From a virus, in IMG/VR virus record IMGVR_UViG_3300012003_000026, positions 1 to 21,938 of that record: a stretch of 21,938 nucleotides of DNA, one strand, 5' to 3'. Positions within the stretch are counted from its first letter, which is position 1. Each line of letters starts with the position of its first letter. Under the pieces are notes generated by a model, which was given only the letters and a program-made list of their open reading frames with translations, searched no databases and was not told the DNA's origin. Positions 1 to 6,632 of the stretch are shown one piece after another. Made by a program: the position numbers and the translations under genes.

Positions 1-1
1 C

Positions 2-19
2 GAAGTGGACCTGACCTAG
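2..19 (+). CDS. 3' end of an upstream head/connector gene (partial)
   Basis: Only the last five codons and a TAG stop (17-19) lie in the window, two bases before the next ATG. The position just ahead of an HK97-gp10-like gene suggests a head-tail connector or head-closure protein. The fragment is too short to show this itself. Confidence 0.35.
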   Translation, partial: EVDLT

Positions 20-21
20 CC

Positions 22-396
22 ATGTCCATGCGCTGGGAGAACCACCTCGACCTCACCGGCATCGCCATCATGGTCCGCACCCACATCGAGGACGGCCTCG
101 AGCAGGGCGCCCAGATCATCCTCACCCGCTCAGACGAGTTGGTGCCGAAAGAGTCCGGGGATCTCGCCTCAACTGGGCGAGTCAAGAAGGACCGTGGAGG
201 CGTGAATACCGTTGGCATCACTTACGATGGGCCTTACGCAGCCTACCAGCATGAGCACCTCATGTTCCGGCACCCGACCGGCGGCGCCGCCAAATTCTTG
301 GAACTGGCGCTTCTTGAGAAGGGCGAGTCTGCGATCAACAAGGCAGGCGAAGTCATCTGGGACCGTGTCACTGCCCGTTCCTGGGGCTCCGTCTGA
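22..396 (+). CDS. HK97-gp10-like head-tail connector / minor capsid protein
   Basis: This 124-residue protein has the pattern of small siphovirus connector proteins of the HK97 gp10 / minor capsid group: an N-terminal helix, the stretch VPKESGDLASTGRV near residues 41-54, then a segment YDGPYAAYQHE near 68-78 and a C-terminal helix. Such proteins sit at the head-tail interface. It starts two bases after the preceding stop. No strong Shine-Dalgarno is visible, so initiation may depend on coupling, and an ATG six bases further in (28) is an alternative. In most related phages the tail terminator follows directly, but here an HNH gene intervenes. Family placement is by motif and gene order. Confidence 0.7.
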   Translation: MSMRWENHLDLTGIAIMVRTHIEDGLEQGAQIILTRSDELVPKESGDLASTGRVKKDRGGVNTVGITYDGPYAAYQHEHLMFRHPTGGAAKFLELALLEKGESAINKAGEVIWDRVTARSWGSV

Positions 397-414
397 GATA
401 ATGGACGTAAAAGA

Positions 415-443
415 CCCCAGCGACCGCGCTAACGGCCCTGGGG
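415..443. other. Inverted repeat in front of the HNH gene
   Basis: CCCCAG (415-420) is perfectly complementary to CTGGGG (438-443), with a 17-nt loop. It lies between the connector gene and the HNH gene. It could be a weak hairpin that limits read-through, or part of the mobile nuclease cassette. There is no T tract after it, so a terminator call is not secure. Confidence 0.45.
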
Positions 444-468
444 CGTGACCGACTGGATTGGAGTCGAT

Positions 469-1155
469 ATGGACAAGCCTACTTGCATCGTGGACGGCTG
501 CAAGAAACCTCGGGCATACATCCAGGGGTGCTGTCCGATGCACTACCAGCGATGGCGCACCCACGGGACGTTTGACAAGTCGCCGCCCAAGGTCCGAGAC
601 CTCTGTGACTGCGGGGAGCCGGTACGTGCTCGCGGGATGTGTCGCAAGTGCGGGCGCGCTGACCACTACAGACGCAATAAAGAACGTGCGCGCGTCATTT
701 CTCGGCAGTATTACGCAGACAATCGAGACGCGCTGCTTGAGGCGTCGCGGCGCTGGCGGGCGGATCATCCGGGATACTCAGCAGCGCAGTATCAAGCCGC
801 AGACAAAGATGCTCGCCGCGAGCGCACGCGTGAACTCGCCAAGGACCCAGTGCGTCAGGCGCGGCACCGCGAGATGGAAAAGGCTTGGCGTCTAAAGAAC
901 TACGACGCATGGACGATTCGCAACCGCGCCAACGCACGGCGACGCCGCAAGATTGACGGCGTTCGTGTCGACTACGTTGCGATCCTTGCCAAGTGGGGCA
1001 TGGTCTGCCACATCTGCACGCTCGCGATTGCGTCGCTTGATGACTTGCACATGGATCACGTGATCCCGCTCTCCAAGGGCGGACCTCACTCCGAGGACAA
1101 CATTCGCCCGAGCCATGCTCTCTGCAATCTGCGGAAGGGCGCCAAGATCGCCTAA
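469..1155 (+). CDS. Free-standing HNH endonuclease with N-terminal zinc motifs
   Basis: This 228-residue protein is a homing-type nuclease. The N-terminus carries two cysteine-rich motifs (CIVDGC with a nearby CCPMHYQRW, then CDCGEP with CRKCG), followed by a basic helical linker (about residues 70-165). The C-terminal HNH domain has C180-x2-C183, the metal/catalytic H194-M-D-H197, and a final N...C..RK motif. The ATG at 469 is chosen because GGAG (460-463) sits at good distance. An in-frame GTG at 445 would only add eight weakly conserved residues. The gene interrupts the usual connector - tail terminator order, and its codons look less G/C-ending than those of its neighbours, both consistent with a mobile gene. 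The target site cannot be seen. Confidence 0.85.
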   Translation: MDKPTCIVDGCKKPRAYIQGCCPMHYQRWRTHGTFDKSPPKVRDLCDCGEPVRARGMCRKCGRADHYRRNKERARVISRQYYADNRDALLEASRRWRADHPGYSAAQYQAADKDARRERTRELAKDPVRQARHREMEKAWRLKNYDAWTIRNRANARRRRKIDGVRVDYVAILAKWGMVCHICTLAIASLDDLHMDHVIPLSKGGPHSEDNIRPSHALCNLRKGAKIA

Positions 1156-1170
1156 CCCTTGGAGGTCGCC

Positions 1171-1575
1171 TTGTCCTTTACCACCGACCTCCTGACCGGG
1201 CTCTCTACCTACCTTGCTGCGAACGGCATCGCGACACCCGTGTTCTTCAAGGCCCTGCCGACGACCCCTGATCGTTGCATCGCGATCACTGCGTATGCCG
1301 CCACGGATGAGGCGAAGGTGGCCCTCTCTCACGTCCGGGTGCAGTTCTGGTTCCGTGGCGTGGTCAACAACAGCCTCGACGTGGACGAACTCGGCGACGC
1401 AGTGTTCAACCTCTTTCAGGGCGCCGAGAACCTGACGTTCGGCACCGCCCACATGGTGCAGGCGCTGCGCGTGTCGTCCATTCAACTGGGCGTCGACGCC
1501 AACAAGCGCAACGAGCGCAGCGACAACTACGAACTCGACCTGGACGTGCCTGTCACGTCCGGTCGCCCCTGGTAA
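1171..1575 (+). CDS. Tail terminator / minor capsid-like protein
   Basis: This 134-residue protein has the layout of actinophage tail terminators: helix 1 (FTTDLLTGLSTYLAANGI), a strand containing PDRCIAITAYA, then VRVQFWFRG, a helix with DELGDAVFNLFQG, and a C-terminal DNYELDLDVP strand. These form a ring that stops tail-tube growth and joins the tail to the head connector. The TTG start at 1171 is selected by a strong GGAGG (1161-1165) five bases upstream. The TTG at 1159 lies before that site and is unlikely. The position just before the major tail protein supports the call. Confidence 0.7.
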   Translation: MSFTTDLLTGLSTYLAANGIATPVFFKALPTTPDRCIAITAYAATDEAKVALSHVRVQFWFRGVVNNSLDVDELGDAVFNLFQGAENLTFGTAHMVQALRVSSIQLGVDANKRNERSDNYELDLDVPVTSGRPW

Positions 1576-1586
1576 CAACCCGATTC

Positions 1587-1639
1587 GCCCCTCGTGGGGC
1601 AAACCAACCCGGCCACGCGCGCACCTGTTCGTGGCTTTT
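1587..1639 (+). terminator. Tandem hairpins before the major tail protein gene
   Basis: Two hairpins lie between the tail terminator and the major tail protein gene. The first is GCCCC-TCGT-GGGGC (1587-1600). The second pairs GCCACG (1612-1617) with CGTGGC (1630-1635) and is followed directly by TTTT (1636-1639), which looks like a weak intrinsic terminator. Such an element could set the high major tail protein level apart from upstream genes. Transcript mapping would be needed to prove it. Confidence 0.45.
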
Positions 1640-1665
1640 CGTATGCCCCATCAGAAGGAGACACC

Positions 1666-2379
1666 ATGTCCACAGCTTTGGCCCGCAAGTTCAGGGTCGA
1701 CATCACGTCCGACCTCACGTTGGCCTCGGGCTGGCTTCAGCTCAACGGCGTCAACGACTTCAAGTTCGACGTCAAGCCGACGCTGATCGACTCGTCGGCC
1801 TACGACACGAACGGGTCTGCCTCGTTCGAGAAGACCTTCGAGGCGTGGACGGCCAACGCTTCAGTGTTCCGCCGGCTCACTGCTGGCGTGTACGACGCGG
1901 CGCAGGAACTCGTCCGTGGCCGCACGGTCGGCCAGTTCGGCGACACCGCGCGGGTCGGCCTGCGCTGGTACGACAAGAACGGCGGCCCGGAGTCGTATCA
2001 AGGCGTCGCCATTGTGGAGTGGAATCGCTCCAAGACCGGCGTGACCGACATCGATGAGGTGACGATCGCGTTCACCGGCACCGATGTTCCGTTGGCTCAG
2101 CCCGCCAACCCGGGCGTCGCTGCAACGGTTCCGACCATCCTGTCTGCGCTTCCCTCGGGCGTCGCTGCGGCTGGCGTGGTGACAATCATCGGCGCGGGCT
2201 TCACGGGCACGATCGCCACGACTGGCGTGAAGTTCGGTGTGACCGCGGCCACCACGTGGTCCGTCGTGTCGGACTCGGTCATTGTCGCCGTCATGCCGAC
2301 CGGTTCTGCTGGTGCGGCCAACGTCACGGTCACCAACGTCGTTGGCGTGTCGACCGCGTTCGCCTACACCCGGGCCTGA
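1666..2379 (+). CDS. Major tail protein with C-terminal IPT/TIG Ig-like domain
   Basis: This 237-residue protein is the probable tail-tube subunit. The N-terminal part (about 1-148) has tail-tube features: FRVDITSDLTLASGWLQLNG, VNDFKFDVKPTLIDSSAYD and a conserved EVTIAFTGTDVPLA end. Residues about 150-237 form an appended IPT/TIG-like Ig domain with ISALPSG-type entry, a GAGFTGT turn, VKFG, and NVTVTNVVGVSTAFAYT at the end. Added Ig domains on tube proteins usually decorate the tail surface and bind carbohydrates weakly. The ATG at 1666 has an excellent AGAAGGAG (1653-1660). A longer in-frame start at 1594 lies inside the hairpin region and is rejected. The gene is flanked by hairpins on both sides. 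Confidence 0.85.
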   Translation: MSTALARKFRVDITSDLTLASGWLQLNGVNDFKFDVKPTLIDSSAYDTNGSASFEKTFEAWTANASVFRRLTAGVYDAAQELVRGRTVGQFGDTARVGLRWYDKNGGPESYQGVAIVEWNRSKTGVTDIDEVTIAFTGTDVPLAQPANPGVAATVPTILSALPSGVAAAGVVTIIGAGFTGTIATTGVKFGVTAATTWSVVSDSVIVAVMPTGSAGAANVTVTNVVGVSTAFAYTRA

Positions 2380-2386
2380 CCTGATC

Positions 2387-2424
2387 GTGACGCGGGCGGC
2401 TTCGGCTGTGGTCGCCCGCGTCAC
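2387..2424 (+). terminator. Perfect 12-bp stem hairpin after the major tail protein gene
   Basis: GTGACGCGGGCG (2387-2398) pairs perfectly with CGCCCGCGTCAC (2413-2424) around a 14-nt loop, eight bases after the major tail protein stop. No T tract follows. It may act as a factor-dependent or partial terminator, or as a barrier protecting the 3' end of the abundant tail-tube message. Confidence 0.55.
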
Positions 2425-2464
2425 TCAACAGCCACCCACAGCCGAACAGCCCAAGGAGACAGAC

Positions 2465-2935
2465 ATGTCGTTCAAGCCATACGAGCCCACCCCACCATTG
2501 GTCTTCCCTGTTGCGGGGAAGGAGTACACCGTCGTGCCGATTGACGAGCGGGACTTCACCGAAGGTCTGCGCTGGCAGCAGATCTTCGGTGGCGCCGAAC
2601 CGGAGCCGCCGAACGCGGATCAGCCGAAACTCGTTCTGGGCACCATCTTTGACGAGATGGTCAAGGACGGTGTCCCGATCAACGCCATCGCGCGGGCTGC
2701 GTTTGCGACCCTGACGGACTACCGGCTGGGTCGTTCTGCTGCCGAGAAGGCGTGGGAATCGGGGATTGACCCGGAAGCACTGGCCGCAGCGGTGGCGGCC
2801 TCCCAGACGACCCCAGCACCGACCCCCTCGACGCCTACGGCCGCGGTCGCAAGGACCCGTACACAGGCCTCTACGAGTGGTACGAGGACGTCCCGGACGA
2901 CGTCAAGGGGCAAGGCGAAGGCTTCTCGGTCCTGA
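2465..2935 (+). CDS. Tail assembly chaperone, upstream (G-type) product
   Basis: This 156-residue protein lies exactly where the tail assembly chaperone is found, between the major tail and tape measure genes. The start region YEPTPPLVFPVAGKEYTV and the helical middle (residues about 35-110) fit the family. The C-terminal 35 residues are a low-complexity Thr/Ala/Arg/Ser tail, which suggests that the biologically important reading leaves this frame before the end. The ATG at 2465 has AAGGAG (2454-2459) upstream. An extended in-frame start at 2282 would overlap the major tail protein gene and is rejected. The chaperone binds the tape measure protein during tail assembly. Confidence 0.8.
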   Translation: MSFKPYEPTPPLVFPVAGKEYTVVPIDERDFTEGLRWQQIFGGAEPEPPNADQPKLVLGTIFDEMVKDGVPINAIARAAFATLTDYRLGRSAAEKAWESGIDPEALAAAVAASQTTPAPTPSTPTAAVARTRTQASTSGTRTSRTTSRGKAKASRS

Positions 2936-3120
2936 CTCTTGTGGAGCCGTGGCCGTTGGTCGCTGCTGACTTCGCTAGTGAGTATGGGATTCGTTTGACC
3001 GCAACGGGTTTGGGGTGGCGCGAGTTCTTCTCGCTGCTGACTGGCCTGTTGGCTGCTGACACCCGTCTGTTCCGCCATTTCAAGCGTGAGTCCGAACCCG
3101 ACGAAGGGGGCCAGCCGTGA
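2465..3120 (+). CDS. Tail assembly chaperone, -1 frameshift (GT-type) product
   Basis: A second open frame, -1 relative to the chaperone frame, runs without a start codon from 2770 to the TGA at 3118-3120. It encodes coherent protein (DPLDAYGRGRKDPYTGLYEW, VLTLVEPWPLVAADFASEYG, LGWREFFSLLTGLLAADTRL) typical of the downstream half of siphovirus tail chaperones. The shift must occur between 2770 and 2935. The best candidate is the C run at 2821-2827, where the A-site CCC re-pairs perfectly; the P-site ACC to GAC is imperfect. Slippage there gives about 218 residues, joined as 2465-2827 and 2827-3120. The TGA overlaps the GTG start of the tape measure gene. The second frame is well supported; the slip site is inferred. 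Confidence 0.75.
2821..2828 (+). other. Candidate -1 ribosomal slip site (GACCCCCT)
   Basis: The frame-0 codons are ACC CCC (2822-2827) preceded by G. A one-base back-step leaves the A-site codon CCC unchanged and joins directly onto LDAYGRGRK in the -1 frame. No canonical XXXYYYZ heptamer was found between 2770 and 2935. An alternative C run is at 2811-2814. Confidence 0.4.
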
Positions 3121-6100
3121 GCGGAGAAGCCGTCGCGGGTTCCATAATCGGGTATCTGAGGCTCGACGCTGACCAGTTCATGGCGGCCATCGAGAAGGCC
3201 AACCTTGCCGCCGACAAACTTGACACCAAGACTGTCGACGTCAAGGTGAAGGCCGACACGGGCGTGGCCGAGGCAAAGCTCGCTGGCGTCGCTGCGGCCG
3301 AGGAGAAGGTCGACAAGAGCAATGCCAAGGTGGCCAAGTCGGGCCAAGACGCTGGCCGTGGCATGGGTGCCCTGGCGACGGCGATCATCACTCTCGGTCC
3401 TGCGCTGGTGCCGATCGCTGCTGGCACTGTGGGGCTGGCTGCGGGCTTCGGCGCGATGGGTGCTGCTGGCATCTTCGCTGTGGTTGGCATCGTCCAGGAG
3501 ATGAAGAAGGGCACCGCCCTTGGTGCGTCCTTTACGACGATGCTGGGGACGCTCAAGGGTGACCTGACGACCCTTGGCCATACGGCTGCGGCTGGCGTGC
3601 TGGGTCCGTTGCAGGCGTCCGTTGCGGACCTACAGACGCGGATGCCCGCCCTGAATGGGATCATCGGCGAGTTCTCGGTCATTACCGGCAAGACGGCTGG
3701 CGTGCTGACGACGGGGCTGATCGCGGGGTTCATCGCGTTCGAGCCGCTCGCGCGTGACGCGGGCGTGTACATCCTCGGGCTGTCGCAGCGGTTCGCCGCG
3801 ATGATGTCCGGTCCCGGCGTGGTCTCCTTCGGCGACTACGTCCGCTCGGTCTTCCCTCAGGTGATGTCCGACTTTGAGTCCATCGTCGGTGCGGCACTGC
3901 GTCTGATCGCGGCACTGGCTCCGCTGGGTATGGGCACGCTGAGCATTCTGCGGACCTTCTCGGATCTCATCAACGCGCTACCTGTCGACGTGCTGGCCAC
4001 CCTCGCCACGACTGCAGCCTCGGTCTACATCGGGTTCTCTGCGTTCAAAATGTTGTCCGTGGACATGCAGGGCTTCGGCAAGGCGCTGCAGAAGGTTGGC
4101 CTGTCGGCTGAGACCGCTGCTGCAGGTGTGCGCACCCTGAACATCGCGGCCGGCGTCATCGGCGCGATCATCACCGTGGCGACACTCCTGTACACGGCTC
4201 ACGCGGAGTCGGTCCGCAAGGATCAGGACGCGGTCAACTCCCTGACCGACGCGCTGATCCGCGGCCACGGGGTCATCGAGGCTGACACGGTGGCTGAGCG
4301 GGCGAACGCGCTCGCCAAGGACGGCACACTGCAGGCCGCGAAACTGCTCGGAATGAACCTTGGGGATGTCACGGCCGCATCGCTGGGCAACGCTGCCGCG
4401 ACAGCAAAGGTCAACGCGGCTCTCGACGCGTACAACGGCAAGACGCAGCACGGCGTCAACAGTGCCAAGAGCGTGGCTCTGGCCAACAATGAGCTCGGTG
4501 ACGCCGTGGACAAGGTTCGCGGCGCAACTGAGAACGGCGTCAAGACCCTCGACCTCGCTAAGCAGGCTTATGACGCGTATAACGCAGCAGTGGCGAAAGC
4601 CGCGGCGGGCGGGGACGCGCAGGCGATCGCACAACAGAAGGTTGCGAGCACAGCTGGGACGACGGCCGCAGCCTTGGCGACCGCAACGACCGCGCAACAG
4701 GCGACCAGAGACGCCGCTGCAGCGGCCGCGGCCAAGATGTACGTCGAGAACGACGCCGTGGGGATCCTCAAGACGAGCCTGGATCTGCTCAACGGCAAGG
4801 CCATCAACGCGGCACAGGCACAGAACTCGTTCGACTCGTCGCTGGTCAACATGGGCGATCACGTCAACGCGACCGGCAAGAAGATCATCTTCACGACCAC
4901 GTCTATCGGGGAAATGTCATCAGCGTCGGCCTCGCTGCGTGGCCAGCTCAACAGCCAGGTCACGAACCTGCAGGGTGTGATCGAGGCCAATGGTGGGCTG
5001 GCCAACTCCACCGGCAAGGCTCGCGCTCAGATGGTCACGATGCGTCAGCAGATCATCGACAACGCGGTTGCGCATGGCGTGGACAGGGCTGCCGTGACTG
5101 CCTACATCGACAAGCTGCTCAAGATCCCGAAGAAGATCCCGCCGACCAAGTTGGATGCGAACACGGCTGCCGCGGTGGCGAAGATCGCGGCCTACCAGAG
5201 GATGCTCAACGCGCTGCCGGCCTACAAGACGATCACGATCGGTGTGAAGACAGCTGGCAGTCTTGCATCCACATATGCATCCCAGGTGCCGAAGGGCCAC
5301 GCCGATGGTGGCCCGGTTTCTGGCTCAGGGGACGGCGACACCCAGCCTGCAATGCTGACCCCAGGCGAGTTCATCGTCCGCAGGGACGGCTCCAACATCG
5401 TGGACGCGATGAGGTACTTCGGCGCGCAAGGTTTCGCTTCGGGAGGTGCTGTCAGCAAGACCCCTCGCCCGACGTGGACCGTCAACGGCAAGGAATACGG
5501 CAGCGCCATATCTGCCCACAATGCTGGCATTGCCGCGTCTGTCCGGCAGGCTGCCGCGATTGCTGCCGCTGCGAAGGCTCTGGCGACCACACAGCGGGAA
5601 TACCAGTACACCTACCTGCCGTCGTTCATCAAGGCGCTCGGTGGCACTACCTCAGCCCTGACCACGGCTGGGACGTCGCTGATCGCGCACGTCGCCAGTT
5701 CGGCTGCGGCGCATCAGATGTCGTCCTCGATGGTGGCCAAGCTCAGCAGCGAGAACAAGTCTCTCGACAAGCTGGCGTCCTCGCGTGACTCGATCGCCAC
5801 ACAGATCAAGTCCGCCAACGACGCGCTGACTGCGGCGCAGAAGCTGTTTGCTGACCAGCAGTCGTCGGTCACGTCGTCTCTTGGCGCGGTGGACCTGACC
5901 AAGGCGACCAGCCCTGCCGAGTTGATCGCCCAGCTCACGGGCCAGATCAAGTCAGCTAAGGACTTCGGCTCCCAGATCGGCACCCTCAAGGGTGAGGGCC
6001 TGAACGCGGACATGCTCAAGCAGCTCGCGGACGCTGGCCCTGCCGGTGAGGGTTCGCCGTTGGCTCAGATGATGGGCGCAACCCCGTCCCAAATCGACCA

Positions 6101-6632
6101 GATCAACGCGCTCATGGCTCAGTTGCAGACCACCGCTGCCAGCACCGGCACGAGTATCGCCACGTCGCTGTATGGCTCTGGTGTGTCCGCTGCGCAGGGT
6201 CTGGTGGCTGGGTTGGAGTCGCAGCAGAAGGCCATCGAGGCTCAGATGATGAAGATTGCCCTCGTGATGCAGTCTGCGATCAAGAAGGCGCTCGGCATCA
6301 AGTCCCCCTCGACGGTCATGCGCGGCCTCGGTCAGTTCACCGGCCAAGGCTTCGCGTTGGGCATCGCGGACACCCATGCGGGCACGAGGCGTGCCGCGCT
6401 GGGCATGGCCGCTGCTGCGGTGCCGCGGATCCACATGCCTGCCGGGTCGATGGACTCCGCTTCCAAGGCTGCTCGAGCGTCGGCCGTCGCGGGGTCTGGT
6501 GCTTCGGGTGACGGGATGTTGTCGGTGACTGTTCCTGTGATGGTCAACGACCGGGTCTTGTTTGAGGTTGTGCGTACCGTCTCGATCCAAGAGGCGAAAA
6601 ATTCCATTACTCACACGTCTGGGTTGAAATGA
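3117..6632 (+). CDS. Tape measure protein
   Basis: This 1171-residue protein sets tail length and is probably injected with the DNA. The N-terminal ~80 residues are charged and coiled-coil-like. A long hydrophobic Gly/Ala-rich segment (about 82-125, including IITLGPALVPIAAGTVGLAA) is a likely membrane-active region, followed by long Ala-rich helices. Residues about 727-775 contain the conserved GHADGGPVSGSG...MLTPGEFIVRR...FASGGAV signature of actinophage tape measures. Near residue 1061, ALGIKSPSTVMRGLGQ with TGQGFALGI is another family hallmark. The GTG start overlaps the chaperone stop by four bases, with GAAGGGGG upstream. It ends in an ATGA overlap with the tail-tip gene. Confidence 0.93.
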   Translation: MSGEAVAGSIIGYLRLDADQFMAAIEKANLAADKLDTKTVDVKVKADTGVAEAKLAGVAAAEEKVDKSNAKVAKSGQDAGRGMGALATAIITLGPALVPIAAGTVGLAAGFGAMGAAGIFAVVGIVQEMKKGTALGASFTTMLGTLKGDLTTLGHTAAAGVLGPLQASVADLQTRMPALNGIIGEFSVITGKTAGVLTTGLIAGFIAFEPLARDAGVYILGLSQRFAAMMSGPGVVSFGDYVRSVFPQVMSDFESIVGAALRLIAALAPLGMGTLSILRTFSDLINALPVDVLATLATTAASVYIGFSAFKMLSVDMQGFGKALQKVGLSAETAAAGVRTLNIAAGVIGAIITVATLLYTAHAESVRKDQDAVNSLTDALIRGHGVIEADTVAERANALAKDGTLQAAKLLGMNLGDVTAASLGNAAATAKVNAALDAYNGKTQHGVNSAKSVALANNELGDAVDKVRGATENGVKTLDLAKQAYDAYNAAVAKAAAGGDAQAIAQQKVASTAGTTAAALATATTAQQATRDAAAAAAAKMYVENDAVGILKTSLDLLNGKAINAAQAQNSFDSSLVNMGDHVNATGKKIIFTTTSIGEMSSASASLRGQLNSQVTNLQGVIEANGGLANSTGKARAQMVTMRQQIIDNAVAHGVDRAAVTAYIDKLLKIPKKIPPTKLDANTAAAVAKIAAYQRMLNALPAYKTITIGVKTAGSLASTYASQVPKGHADGGPVSGSGDGDTQPAMLTPGEFIVRRDGSNIVDAMRYFGAQGFASGGAVSKTPRPTWTVNGKEYGSAISAHNAGIAASVRQAAAIAAAAKALATTQREYQYTYLPSFIKALGGTTSALTTAGTSLIAHVASSAAAHQMSSSMVAKLSSENKSLDKLASSRDSIATQIKSANDALTAAQKLFADQQSSVTSSLGAVDLTKATSPAELIAQLTGQIKSAKDFGSQIGTLKGEGLNADMLKQLADAGPAGEGSPLAQMMGATPSQIDQINALMAQLQTTAASTGTSIATSLYGSGVSAAQGLVAGLESQQKAIEAQMMKIALVMQSAIKKALGIKSPSTVMRGLGQFTGQGFALGIADTHAGTRRAALGMAAAAVPRIHMPAGSMDSASKAARASAVAGSGASGDGMLSVTVPVMVNDRVLFEVVRTVSIQEAKNSITHTSGLK

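Noticed and set aside
169-768. Long minus-strand open frame (199 residues) over the connector and HNH genes
   Set aside because: It is antisense to two recognisable genes, has no domain pattern and is explained by high GC content. The same holds for long antisense frames at 892-1602, 2871-3581, 3978-4862, 5952-6689, 7841-8950 and 13540-14352.
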